This document shows positions 25,910 through 34,556 of a stretch of 64,000 nt of DNA, in pieces. The stretch comes from Paenibacillus gallinarum (GTDB taxonomy: Bacteria; Bacillota; Bacilli; Paenibacillales; Paenibacillaceae). The stretch spans positions 19,182-83,181 of the forward strand of contig NZ_JACSQL010000015.1 of NCBI RefSeq assembly GCF_014836635.1. Direction: 5' to 3'. The notes beneath the pieces are model-generated. The model had not been told where the DNA came from and did not search any database. It saw nothing but the letters and a program-made list of their open reading frames with translations. Numbering within the stretch: the stretch's first letter is position 1; each line of letters opens with the position of its first letter. A program made the position numbers and the translations under genes.

Positions 25910-27793
25910 TTGAAAAAAACGATGAAGGGGCTTCAGGGGTCCTTATTTGTTGTTGTATTTGTTTTGCTATTGGCAAAGTTTGCCTTATTTCGTTTCTTCG
26001 TTTTTAGAGATTTGTCACTGGACCGTATAGGTGCAGATGCCCTAGCGATTCTCGTTATTCTTAGCTTGTGGGAACTCATTAGTCCTCGCAGATGGAAAGG
26101 CAGTGCTTATTTTATACTAAATACACTCTTTTCTATTATTTTGTTCGCAGCAACGCTGTATAACGTGCAGTTTGGCTCTATACCTACTTACACAACGTTA
26201 CTCAGCTTGAATCAGATTCCGCAAGTAGCAGGAAGCATTGGTATGCTCATTAAACCGATACATTTCTTGTTTTTCGCTGATGTAATTTTAATGGCGGTTT
26301 GGTGGTTCTACCAACGCATGCAAGGCAAACGCCGATTGTATACGAAACAGCTTTCCCGGATCTCTATAGTTGCGGTCGGAGCCATTTGCGTTATTTTCTC
26401 TGGTTTAACGATTGCGAAAGACGGTACGATCGAGAATGAAACCGTTCGTGCAGATGAGCTGGGGTTTCTGAATTATCAAATCGCTGCTGCCATTCATGCG
26501 AAAGCAGAAAATAAAGCGATCGCCGCTGGTGACCTGCAAGAGACCATCAAAAAAGTGAATGATCTAAAGTCATCCTACCCTTATCAGACCTCGGAGAAGG
26601 ACCCTGATGCAAAACCAGAAGGGTATGGAGCGATGAAAGGTAAAAATGTCATTGTCGTGCAGCTTGAATCTTTTCAACGGTTCCCGATCGGGCAATCGGT
26701 AGAAGGTCAAGAAGTTACACCGGTTCTGAATGAACTTGTAAAAGATAGTCTTTATTTTACAAATGTATTCCAGCAGATTGGGCAAGGAAATACTTCCGAT
26801 GCTGAATTTATCTCAAATACATCTATTTATCCGCTTGGCACTATTGCTATGTCTACCGGGTATAGCGATCGTGTTCTTCCGAGTTTACCGAGACTGCTGC
26901 AAAATGAAGGATATACAGCAGAAACGTTTCATGTGAACACGGTGAGTTTCTGGGATCGAAGTAAAATGTATCCTGCTCTTCATTTTGATAAGTATTTTGA
27001 TAAGCCTTATTACAATAATGATAATTTTAATGAGATGGGTGCTTCCGATGAAGAACTATTTAGCGTTGGAGTTGAAAAACTGGCAGATTTAAAAGCACAG
27101 AACAAACCTTTTTATGCTCAGTTTATAACGGCTTCGAGCCATTCTCCTTTCAAAGTTAAACCGGAATTTGTGAAGTGGGACACCCCTGCTTCTATTGAAG
27201 GAACAGCGCTTGGGGATTATTTGACATCACTGAATTACGCTGATTATGCGCTTGGAACATTGATTGATGGTCTGAAAGAGCAAGGATTATGGGATGAAAC
27301 TGTGCTTGTTGTTTACGGTGATCATTTTGGATTACAGAATCAAAGTACATCTCCAGAAGAGGTTGAAGCAGCACTTGGTATTCCATATCATGAGCAGGTC
27401 AGCAGATTTAATATCCCTCTAATTATTCATGTACCAGGGATGGAAGGACAAGAAATTGAGACGGTTGGTGGTCAGATGGATATTCTGCCTACGGTCAGCA
27501 ATCTGCTCGGTATTTCACTTGAGGACACTAAATTTACTGCGTTCGGTCAGGATCTGCTAAATGTGGATCAAAATGTGATCGGAATGCGATATTACTTGCC
27601 AACAGGTTCTTTCTTTAATAATGATATTATGTTTATTCCAGGCACTGGGTTTGAGGACGGAACCGCAATTTCGCTTGAAACGCTGGCTCCTGTGGAAGAC
27701 TTTGAGAAATATAAGTCAGACTATGATTACATCATGCAGCTCATGAAGTTGTCTGACGAATATGTGAAGCTGCTTCCGAAACGTGGATTATAA
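25910..27793 (+). CDS. LtaS-type phosphoglycerol transferase (sulfatase fold)
   Basis: A membrane enzyme of the lipoteichoic acid synthase family that transfers glycerol phosphate from phosphatidylglycerol outside the cell. Five N-terminal membrane helices (about 1-165) precede an extracellular sulfatase domain with the metal and nucleophile region VVQLESFQRF and QIGQGNTSDAEF, where the Thr near residue 295 is the expected nucleophile, and VVYGDHFGL near the C-terminus. The 627-residue length is usual. Start is TTG 25910 (N-terminus M-K-K-T-M-K-G), with only a GGGG as ribosome site; TTG 25889 is possible. A general synthase, YfnI/YqgS-like or primase paralogue cannot be separated here. Confidence 0.88.
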   Translation: MKKTMKGLQGSLFVVVFVLLLAKFALFRFFVFRDLSLDRIGADALAILVILSLWELISPRRWKGSAYFILNTLFSIILFAATLYNVQFGSIPTYTTLLSLNQIPQVAGSIGMLIKPIHFLFFADVILMAVWWFYQRMQGKRRLYTKQLSRISIVAVGAICVIFSGLTIAKDGTIENETVRADELGFLNYQIAAAIHAKAENKAIAAGDLQETIKKVNDLKSSYPYQTSEKDPDAKPEGYGAMKGKNVIVVQLESFQRFPIGQSVEGQEVTPVLNELVKDSLYFTNVFQQIGQGNTSDAEFISNTSIYPLGTIAMSTGYSDRVLPSLPRLLQNEGYTAETFHVNTVSFWDRSKMYPALHFDKYFDKPYYNNDNFNEMGASDEELFSVGVEKLADLKAQNKPFYAQFITASSHSPFKVKPEFVKWDTPASIEGTALGDYLTSLNYADYALGTLIDGLKEQGLWDETVLVVYGDHFGLQNQSTSPEEVEAALGIPYHEQVSRFNIPLIIHVPGMEGQEIETVGGQMDILPTVSNLLGISLEDTKFTAFGQDLLNVDQNVIGMRYYLPTGSFFNNDIMFIPGTGFEDGTAISLETLAPVEDFEKYKSDYDYIMQLMKLSDEYVKLLPKRGL

Positions 27794-27803
27794 ATAGAAT
27801 CGG

Positions 27804-27834
27804 AAAGGCACCGTAAATAGGTACGGTGCCTTTT
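27804..27834 (+). terminator. Terminator of the LtaS gene
   Basis: AAAGGCACCGT pairs with ACGGTGCCTTTT. It lies 36 bases before the IF-3 paralogue. Confidence 0.9.
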
Positions 27835-27869
27835 GTCAGGAAAAAATGAAGAGATGAGGAGAAGAACTG

Positions 27870-28340
27870 ATGATCAAAAATGAAAAGATAAAAGCATCAG
27901 AAGTACATGTAACGGGACTAGCTGGAGAAGATCTCGGACTTATGTCTACATCAGAAGCATTGAAACTAGCAAAAGAATTAAAAGTGGACTTAGTATGTAC
28001 CTCACTCATGACAAGTCCGCCGCCTTGTAAACTGATTGGGGCAGGAGCAGCGAAACAGGAAGCACTGGCTGAGAAACGTAAGGACAGAGCTCCGAAGACG
28101 AAGGAGATCAGGCTGACACCTCATATTGAAGAGCATGATTATGATACCAAAAAAACACAAATGGAACGGATTCTAAAGACCGGTGATATTGTAAAGCTGG
28201 TTGTTAAGATTCAAGGAAAGCAAGGAGAGGCAGCTAAGAAATTACTTGAAGACTTCATTCGGGATTTAAAACCACTCGGGAAACCAAGTACGGGAATCCA
28301 GCTTAGCGGTAAACAGGCAGTTGTGGAATTACATCCTTAA
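27870..28340 (+). CDS. Divergent stand-alone IF-3 paralogue
   Basis: A 156-residue two-domain IF-3-like protein: N-domain with LGLMSTSEALKLAKELKVDLVCTS and C-domain with KEIRLTPHIEEHDYDTKKTQMERIL. It departs from ordinary IF-3: the linker GKYRYEQQKK is replaced by GAAKQEALAEK, the arginine-rich FRGR strand is IQGKQ, and it is not followed by rpmI and rplT. It is thus probably not the housekeeping infC, which should lie elsewhere. ATG follows ATGAGGAGAAGAACTG. A role in start-codon choice or ribosome binding is inference from family only. Confidence 0.8.
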   Translation: MIKNEKIKASEVHVTGLAGEDLGLMSTSEALKLAKELKVDLVCTSLMTSPPPCKLIGAGAAKQEALAEKRKDRAPKTKEIRLTPHIEEHDYDTKKTQMERILKTGDIVKLVVKIQGKQGEAAKKLLEDFIRDLKPLGKPSTGIQLSGKQAVVELHP

Positions 28341-28370
28341 AAAAATGTTGTTAAATACAAGGTAGAGTTA

Positions 28371-28399
28371 TTGGAATACAGATGATTTAACGCTATAAT
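28371..28399 (+). promoter_or_regulatory. Promoter of ppaC
   Basis: TTGGAA, 17-base spacer, TATAAT: a good sigma-A type promoter about 75 bases before the ppaC start. Confidence 0.7.
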
Positions 28400-28474
28400 C
28401 TTAAAAGGACTTACATCCTTAACGGATGATCTGAAATATGAACTTACTCTAACAATTATCGGAGGTTACTTTTC

Positions 28475-29401
28475 ATGGAGAAAACTTTAATCTTTGGACA
28501 CAAAAATCCAGACACGGATACGATTTGCTCTGCACTTGCATATGCTGATCTGAAAAACAAACTGGGCTTAGAAGCAGAGGCAGTACGTCTTGGCGAGGTG
28601 AACGGCGAAACTCAGTACGCTCTTGATTACTTTGGCGTTGTTGCACCGCGTCTAGTAGAGACCGTAGCGAATGAAGTAAACAAAGTTATTTTGGTAGACC
28701 ATAATGAACGTCAGCAAAGTGTAAGTGATATTGATCAAGTACAAGTTACTGAAGTTATTGACCATCATCGTATTGCAAATTTTGAGACAAGCCAGCCGTT
28801 ATATTATCGTGCGGAACCAGTAGGCTGCACAGCAACCATACTTAATAAATTGTATAAAGAAAATAATGTAGAGATTTCAAAGCCTATTGCTGGTTTGATG
28901 TTGTCTGCTATTATTTCGGATTCACTCTTGTTTAAATCCCCTACATGCACAGATCAAGATGTAGCTGCTGCAGAAGAACTTGCTGCAATTGCTGGCGTAG
29001 ACGCTAAAGTATATGGCCTGGATATGTTAAAAGCAGGTGCAGATCTGAGCAAAAAATCGATCCCTCAACTGCTGACACTGGATGCAAAAGAGTTCCAAAT
29101 GGGTAACTCCAAAGTGGAAATTGCACAAGTAAATACAGTGGACGTTAATGATGTGCTTGCAAAACAAGAGGAACTTGAAGCAGCCATTTCTGCAAATGTT
29201 CAAGTGAAAAACTTGGATCTGTTCCTTTTCGTAATTACAGATATTCTAAATAATGATTCTGTTGCTCTTGCCATTGGTGAAAAAGCAGAAGCTGTAGAAC
29301 GTGCTTACGGTGTACAACTTATTGAGAACAAGGCACTACTCAAAGGTGTAGTATCTCGTAAATCTCAGATTGTTCCTGTTCTTACAGAAGCATTAGCATA
29401 A
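28475..29401 (+). CDS. ppaC: Manganese-dependent inorganic pyrophosphatase
   Basis: Hydrolyses pyrophosphate to phosphate in the cytoplasm (family II, DHH superfamily). Visible motifs are FGHKNPDTDTICSA near residues 7-20, VDHNE near 74-78 and the DHH box VIDHHRI near 95-101; the C-terminal DHHA2 domain ends with KGVVSRKSQIVPVL. The 308 residues match the family. ATG follows TCGGAGGTTACTTTTC. It has its own promoter and a terminator. Confidence 0.96.
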   Translation: MEKTLIFGHKNPDTDTICSALAYADLKNKLGLEAEAVRLGEVNGETQYALDYFGVVAPRLVETVANEVNKVILVDHNERQQSVSDIDQVQVTEVIDHHRIANFETSQPLYYRAEPVGCTATILNKLYKENNVEISKPIAGLMLSAIISDSLLFKSPTCTDQDVAAAEELAAIAGVDAKVYGLDMLKAGADLSKKSIPQLLTLDAKEFQMGNSKVEIAQVNTVDVNDVLAKQEELEAAISANVQVKNLDLFLFVITDILNNDSVALAIGEKAEAVERAYGVQLIENKALLKGVVSRKSQIVPVLTEALA

Positions 29402-29416
29402 CAATTGAAAATACAC

Positions 29417-29449
29417 AAAACCCTCTGACAGCAGTCAGAGGATTTTGTT
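29417..29449. terminator. Bidirectional terminator, ppaC and the CorC-type gene
   Basis: AAAACCCTCTGAC-AGCA-GTCAGAGGATTTTGTT is a perfect stem with A and T flanks, serving both convergent genes. Confidence 0.9.
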
Positions 29450-29462
29450 ATATCTACTCTAT

Positions 29463-30800
29463 TTAGAACGAAACCGTAGGTTCATGTTCCATACTATTCT
29501 CAGTGATTTCTGGTGCTTTTTTAAATTCGACTTTCTTCACTCGGTTGCGTCCCACTTCTTTGACAGTAAAGAGGAGACCTTGATGAAGATGCGTTAGACC
29601 TGGTCTCGGATTAAGCAAGATGGTATATAACCATCCACCAATCGTATCCGCTGTTTCTAGATCGAAATGTATTCCCGTCATATCAGCGATTTGATCAAGC
29701 TGAATTTTTCCATCTACGATGTAGTGAAGCTCCCCGAGTTGTTCAATTTCCTTGCGTTCTTCAGAGTCAAATTCATCTCGAATTTCGCCAACGATTTCTT
29801 CGAGAATATCTTCAATAGTGACAAGCCCGGCTGTTCCACCAAATTCATCTACTAATACGGCGAGATGGACTTGTTCTTTCTGCATTCGTTTCAACAGATC
29901 ATTAACCGCTGTTGCTTCAGATACGGTAAGAACGGGATGCATAAATTGTTTGAGATCAAGACTTTTACCTTCTTCATAATTAAGGAACATTTGCTTCGTA
30001 TTAATCATTCCTATAATCTGATCTTTGCCTTGATCGGCAACAGGAAAGCGTGTGTACTGTTCTCTACGGATAATTTCCATGTTCTGATCAAACGTATTAT
30101 TCGTATATAGACAAACCATATCGGTACGAGGGATCATAATTTCTTTCGCTAATAATTCGTCAAAAGCAAAAATACGATTTACATATCCGTATTCTGTATT
30201 ATTTATTTTTCCGCTCTGATAGCTTTCAGATAAAATAATCTGTATCTCTTCTTCAGAGTGAGCATCTTCATGTTCACTTGCTGGTTTTAATCCGAAAATT
30301 CGAACCAAGCCATTGGCAGATCCGTTTAAAAGCCAAATAAAAGGATACATGATTTTATAGAACAACATAATGGGTCTTGCAACCAGGAAGGTCACAGTTT
30401 CTGCTTTCTGAATAGCCATTGTTTTCGGAGCGAGTTCACCTACAACGACATGCAAGAAGGTAACGATAGTAAAGGCAGTAATGAAGGAAACGATGTGGCC
30501 AATTTCTGCAGCGATGCCGAATCGTTCAAACAACGGTTCAACCATTTTTGCTACAGTAGGCTCACCGAGCCATCCAAGTCCTAGAGCTGTTATCGTAATA
30601 CCAAGCTGACACGCAGACAAGTATCCATCCAGATTGGATGTCACTTTCTGTACGGCAAGTGCACCTCTACGTCCTTCCAGTACTAATTGATCAATTCGGC
30701 TCGGTCGCAACTTAATAATGGCAAATTCAGTAGCTACGAAGAAAGCCGTAAGCGCAATTAATACAACAAACAAAAACAAATTCAGTCCTATGTCATCCAT
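29463..30800 (-). CDS. HlyC/CorC-type CNNM membrane transporter
   Basis: A 445-residue protein of the hemolysin-C/CorC family. It has an N-terminal DUF21 (CNNM) membrane domain with about four helices (residues 1-190), two CBS domains (about 205-330, MIPRTDMVCLYTNN and LAVLVDEFGGTAGLVTIEDILEEIVGEI) and a C-terminal CorC_HlyC domain (about 345-430). Relatives in Bacillus (YhdP, YqhB) and other bacteria are linked to magnesium export. ATG at 30800; the ribosome site is weak. It is a lone gene between two terminator-bounded units. Confidence 0.88.
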   Translation of the reverse strand: MDDIGLNLFLFVVLIALTAFFVATEFAIIKLRPSRIDQLVLEGRRGALAVQKVTSNLDGYLSACQLGITITALGLGWLGEPTVAKMVEPLFERFGIAAEIGHIVSFITAFTIVTFLHVVVGELAPKTMAIQKAETVTFLVARPIMLFYKIMYPFIWLLNGSANGLVRIFGLKPASEHEDAHSEEEIQIILSESYQSGKINNTEYGYVNRIFAFDELLAKEIMIPRTDMVCLYTNNTFDQNMEIIRREQYTRFPVADQGKDQIIGMINTKQMFLNYEEGKSLDLKQFMHPVLTVSEATAVNDLLKRMQKEQVHLAVLVDEFGGTAGLVTIEDILEEIVGEIRDEFDSEERKEIEQLGELHYIVDGKIQLDQIADMTGIHFDLETADTIGGWLYTILLNPRPGLTHLHQGLLFTVKEVGRNRVKKVEFKKAPEITENSMEHEPTVSF

Positions 30801-30834
30801 TAGACGTCTTCACAATCCTTTATAATATATTTTA

Positions 30835-30848
30835 AGTTCATATGAACT
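30835..30848. promoter_or_regulatory. Perfect 14-bp palindrome upstream of the CorC-type gene
   Basis: AGTTCATATGAACT is a perfect palindrome 35 bases upstream of the minus-strand start and could be an operator. No matching regulator was identified. Confidence 0.35.
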
Positions 30849-31048
30849 AGTATACAGAACTTATGATAGGGTGAGCAATGGTCAATATCGTCTTGTTTGG
30901 TTGATTTATGGCGTTTAAGGTCTGAATTGATTAACTTTATATACTTTTGCGCTCCCTTGCACTCCTTTACAAGGGATAGCGGGTCACGTAATATTAGTCC
31001 ATATGATTTGATAGGATTATTATTACAAAATTATTGGAGGTCCGTGAG

Positions 31049-31783
31049 ATGACAGAGTTATTCACCCTTACTCGTAGCGAAATGGCACAACTGCTGCTGT
31101 CCATCGAAGGACATCATAAGATAACACCACTAGAACTGCTGCAAAAAGCGTGGAATGAACACCATAAGTCAGACGTAGATCAGAGAACCACATATGCAGC
31201 ATTCTTATCCACTTCGCTTCCTCCCATTTTAGAAAAATTAATTAAAGGCAATCGAACGGCTGGTTTTTCCCTCCAAGAGATTGCATCACTCGCTCAAATG
31301 ATTGAATATTCAAATACATCCCTTACTTCGATGCAAAATTGGGTGAAGCGGGATTTCAAAGAGTATTTTTCTTCACCGAAGATTGGGAAAAAATATTCCA
31401 TTCATCAAGCTGCACTCCTCTTTATTATAGATGATTTAAAGGCAGTTCTAGACTTCGATTCCATGCGCAATCTGTTCAAGGGGGTTTTTATTGATCCGGA
31501 GCGTGACGATGATGATTTACTCAATCCGCTGATATTGTACAATACGTATGCGGATCTTTTTGAAAAGTTAGACTGTGAGAAGAAGCATTTCATTCACACG
31601 GATAGGGAAGCAGAAGCGCAGGTACTGGCGGCAGCTGATGAGATGGTGCAATCTTTCTCTTATTTAACGGAGAGACAACACCTTATCGTGAGAAATATAA
31701 TTTTCATTGCCACCTTATCCATACAAACAACGTATTTGCATTCCCTTTCTAAACGATATTTGAATGCAACATTATTTTTATAA
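31049..31783 (+). CDS. DUF1836 family protein
   Basis: A 244-residue soluble protein that contains the DUF1836 region (GFSLQEIASLAQMIEYSNTS, WVKRDFKEYFSSPKIGKKYS, QAALLFIIDDLKAVLDF), a predicted MerR-like DNA-binding domain. Target and signal are unknown. ATG at 31049 has TTGGAGGT 8 bases upstream. It stands alone, with a terminator after it. Confidence 0.75.
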   Translation: MTELFTLTRSEMAQLLLSIEGHHKITPLELLQKAWNEHHKSDVDQRTTYAAFLSTSLPPILEKLIKGNRTAGFSLQEIASLAQMIEYSNTSLTSMQNWVKRDFKEYFSSPKIGKKYSIHQAALLFIIDDLKAVLDFDSMRNLFKGVFIDPERDDDDLLNPLILYNTYADLFEKLDCEKKHFIHTDREAEAQVLAAADEMVQSFSYLTERQHLIVRNIIFIATLSIQTTYLHSLSKRYLNATLFL

Positions 31784-31806
31784 TGATATGAATGACGAAG
31801 AATAAA

Positions 31807-31841
31807 GAGCCTGGTGTTTTGATAAATCCGGGCTTTTTTTA
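31807..31841 (+). terminator. Terminator after the DUF1836 gene
   Basis: AGCCTGG and CCGGGCT pair around an A/T-rich loop and are followed by TTTTTTT. Confidence 0.6.
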
Positions 31842-31968
31842 CTTATGCAAAATGAGTGAAAAAGGATAACTAAAAAAAAGATGAATCTTTTGTAACCTTA
31901 GTTTGGAGTAAGGAAAAAAGAGGTAACTATTAGAATAGATATAATTGGTAGGTGAAGGAGGCGTCCAC

Positions 31969-33843
31969 ATGTCAGGGCCTTTAACAGACAGTAAAGTCTG
32001 GAAGAGCATCTTTCAGAATGCACCCATTCCGATGGCCATGGTTGTTGGCGATAAGGGAATTATATGTAAAGTGAATAAAGCGTTTGAAAAATGGGCTGAA
32101 CTTTGTTCAGAAAATTTACTCTCTAAATCTTTTATACATATATTGGGTTTACAAGACATGGACTATTTTAATTTCAAGCAAATCGCTATCGAACTGGAGA
32201 CAGGCAGCGAGGATTCAGTGCAATATAAAGTTTCACTAAACAAAGGACGTATCAAATCAGAAGAAGTGCAGCTTCACTTCTCGCTATTGGAGGATTCGGA
32301 ACAGGAAGACCTTTGTTTTATTGTTCAGGCGGTTTCTCCAATGAAAGACTTAGCAGCGGAAAGAGAATGGGAAGAATCAAAATCTTTGTTTAAATATAAT
32401 CCATTAGGAGTAGCTTCTATGGACCTCAGCGGCCACTTACTGCGGGTAAATGAAGGACAGTGTAAGATAACAGGTCATACGGAAGAAGAGCTTCTTGCAG
32501 ACCGATACACCCCACTGATTCATCCTGATTATATAGAGAAGACCAATTATCACTTTTTTATGGCTTCCCAAGGGATCCCGCAATCGTACCATATTCGTAT
32601 GCTTCATAAAGAGGGTCATTCCATTGAGGCAAATGTAATCAATGTTCCTACGATTCTAAACGGTAAAGTGGTAGGTGTTTACGGTATTACTAGCGACATA
32701 ACAGAAAGCAGACGGTATCTTCAGGAAATTGAGAATCTTAGCAACCAACTTGAACTTATTTTTAATGCAGTAGATGAATGTATTTTTGGTGTGGATTATG
32801 AGGGGCATTTGACTTATTTGAATAAAAAAGGGGCAGAACTGCTCGGCATATATCAAGAGGAAGCGATTGGTCTTAAGCTTACGAATCAAATTTTGCAATT
32901 TAATGAAAATCATTATCCATATACACCAGAAAAGATGCCAATATATGAAAGTATTCTGTCCGGGGAGAGTCACTGCGTAAAAGAAGAGATCTTTGGACGC
33001 AAAGACGGGAGTACGTTTATTGCCGAGTATCAAGTCACTCCATTAATCGATCGGAATGAACGTAAAGGTGCAGTAGTCGTAATTAGAGATATTACATCAA
33101 TCAAAGAGATTATGAAGGCAAAAGAAGAAGCGATTCATGCAGACCGGGCCAAATCAGAATTTCTTGCGATGATGAGTCATGAACTGCGGACACCAATGAA
33201 CGGGATCGTGGGGATGACTTCATTATTGATGGATACAGATCTCGATGAAGAACAAAAGTCATATACAGAGATTATTGCGAATAGCAGCAACACACTTATG
33301 CAAATGTTTGGGGAACTGCTTGATTTTAGTAAGATCGAAGCCGGAAAAATAGAAGTGGCTCATGAGCCGTTCTCCTTAATTGAAGCACTTCAAGAGGTTC
33401 ATGATCTATTTATCGCTTCAGCAGAAGAAAAAGGGATTCGGCTTATACAAAAGTATGATGAAAATATCCCAGAAACCTTTTTAGGTGATGTAACGAAAAT
33501 CAAGCAAGTCTTAATTAACTTAATCAGTAATGGGATTAAATTCACCAATGTTGGAGAAGTGATTATACAAATCGAACAAATGAACACCCATCTGACGAAT
33601 CGGAAATTACTTGTATTTCAAATACAAGATACGGGCATTGGTATTCCGCTTCATAAACAGCATGAATTGTTTCAATCATTCTCCCAGTTAGATGCTTCTA
33701 TAAATCGAAAATATGGTGGAACCGGTCTCGGACTGGCCATTTCAAAACGTTTGGTTGAAGTTATGGGAGGCTCCATCAGCGTCAGTAGTGATGAAGGAAA
33801 GGGAGCTACCTTTCAATTCTTACTGGAGCTGGATACTGCATGA
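31969..33843 (+). CDS. Orphan PAS-domain sensor histidine kinase
   Basis: A 624-residue soluble kinase without membrane helices or receiver domain. It has three PAS-type regions (about 10-120, 130-240, 260-380, with PAC-like GVYGITSDITE and GAVVVIRDITSIKE), a HisKA domain with the phospho-acceptor H404 in MSHELRTPMNG, and a HATPase with NLISNGIKFT, DTGIGIP and GGTGLGLAIS. No response regulator lies next to it. Absence of membrane segments suggests a cytosolic signal; sporulation-type orphan kinases are of this form, but that is only a possibility. ATG 31969 follows GAAGGAGGCGTCCAC. Confidence 0.85.
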   Translation: MSGPLTDSKVWKSIFQNAPIPMAMVVGDKGIICKVNKAFEKWAELCSENLLSKSFIHILGLQDMDYFNFKQIAIELETGSEDSVQYKVSLNKGRIKSEEVQLHFSLLEDSEQEDLCFIVQAVSPMKDLAAEREWEESKSLFKYNPLGVASMDLSGHLLRVNEGQCKITGHTEEELLADRYTPLIHPDYIEKTNYHFFMASQGIPQSYHIRMLHKEGHSIEANVINVPTILNGKVVGVYGITSDITESRRYLQEIENLSNQLELIFNAVDECIFGVDYEGHLTYLNKKGAELLGIYQEEAIGLKLTNQILQFNENHYPYTPEKMPIYESILSGESHCVKEEIFGRKDGSTFIAEYQVTPLIDRNERKGAVVVIRDITSIKEIMKAKEEAIHADRAKSEFLAMMSHELRTPMNGIVGMTSLLMDTDLDEEQKSYTEIIANSSNTLMQMFGELLDFSKIEAGKIEVAHEPFSLIEALQEVHDLFIASAEEKGIRLIQKYDENIPETFLGDVTKIKQVLINLISNGIKFTNVGEVIIQIEQMNTHLTNRKLLVFQIQDTGIGIPLHKQHELFQSFSQLDASINRKYGGTGLGLAISKRLVEVMGGSISVSSDEGKGATFQFLLELDTA

Positions 33844-33907
33844 AAAAAAGGACAGTCTTCACCTCGTTCTCGTTAGAGAAAAGTCGGACTGTCCATTTCT
33901 TTTTTTA
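33844..33907. terminator. Bidirectional terminator
   Basis: AAAAAAAGGACAGTC and GACTGTCC-ATTTCTTTTTTT are complementary around a second small stem. It serves the PAS kinase and the convergent KhtT-like gene. Confidence 0.85.
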
Positions 33908-34123
33908 TTATTCGTTCCATCCGCCTATAATACTAGAGAGCAACATACACTCCTCATCCTCTAACTCAGCGATGCATCGGATGTTTTCATGATCTTCTGG
34001 ATCTGTACAGTAAATTTCACGGCGTCCATCCTCATGGTGAACGATGATGAAATTAGAACCTGATTTGGTTTCCAGTTGATACTTCATACCTACACCGGGC
34101 AAAGTGGATTTGAGAAGTTCCAT
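33908..34123 (-). CDS. Stand-alone KhtT N-terminal domain protein
   Basis: A 71-residue protein that matches only the N-terminal domain of KhtT, the regulatory subunit of the KhtTU potassium/proton antiporter: LPGVGMKYQLETKSG, VHHEDGRREIY, LEDEECMLLSSIIGGW. In KhtT (about 165 residues) this is followed by an RCK_C domain that binds c-di-AMP; here the frame stops cleanly after GGWNE and meets a terminator, and no khtU is nearby. ATG follows AAAGGGGATTATTCCC. Either a decayed khtT or an independent small regulator. Confidence 0.7.
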   Translation of the reverse strand: MELLKSTLPGVGMKYQLETKSGSNFIIVHHEDGRREIYCTDPEDHENIRCIAELEDEECMLLSSIIGGWNE

Positions 34124-34556
34124 GGGAATAATCCCCTTTCTAAGCTATAATTCTATTTGCTGTTATTCATACTCAAAGCCGTATTGTACTATCAGGTGCC
34201 TTCGAATGCAAGACGAAAAGAAGGAAAGGTACAAAATAGGACGGTTTCCTAGGCTGAGTTTCCGTTTTTTAATGAAAATTAAGATAATACTGCTTTTTAG
34301 GAAGGAATTTTGATGATTATAATGAAATAGAACTGTGTATACATAAATTAACAACATAGAGAAATTATTCTTCTTATACACCCGTTACAAGTTTTCACCT
34401 CCCTAAATAACCATCTTCTAAGACCAACCTTCATGGTTTTCCCTCTACAAACGTTTGATCTTCTAATGTCCAGTCACAGTCATCTTCAATATGTTATTTG
34501 TTTATTACTCACTTAAGTAGCAGTTATACAATTTTACATCTTGAGGAGGCTTATCC
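34124..34556. other. Intergenic region before glgC
   Basis: This 433-base gap between divergent genes must hold the promoters of glgC and the KhtT-like gene. I see no convincing -35/-10 pair, hairpin or coding frame with a ribosome site. Confidence 0.5.

Noticed and set aside
34163..34381. Minus-strand 72-codon frame before glgC
   Set aside because: GTG start 16 bases from the nearest GGGAGG and a composition like translated A/T-rich spacer; no recognisable domain.
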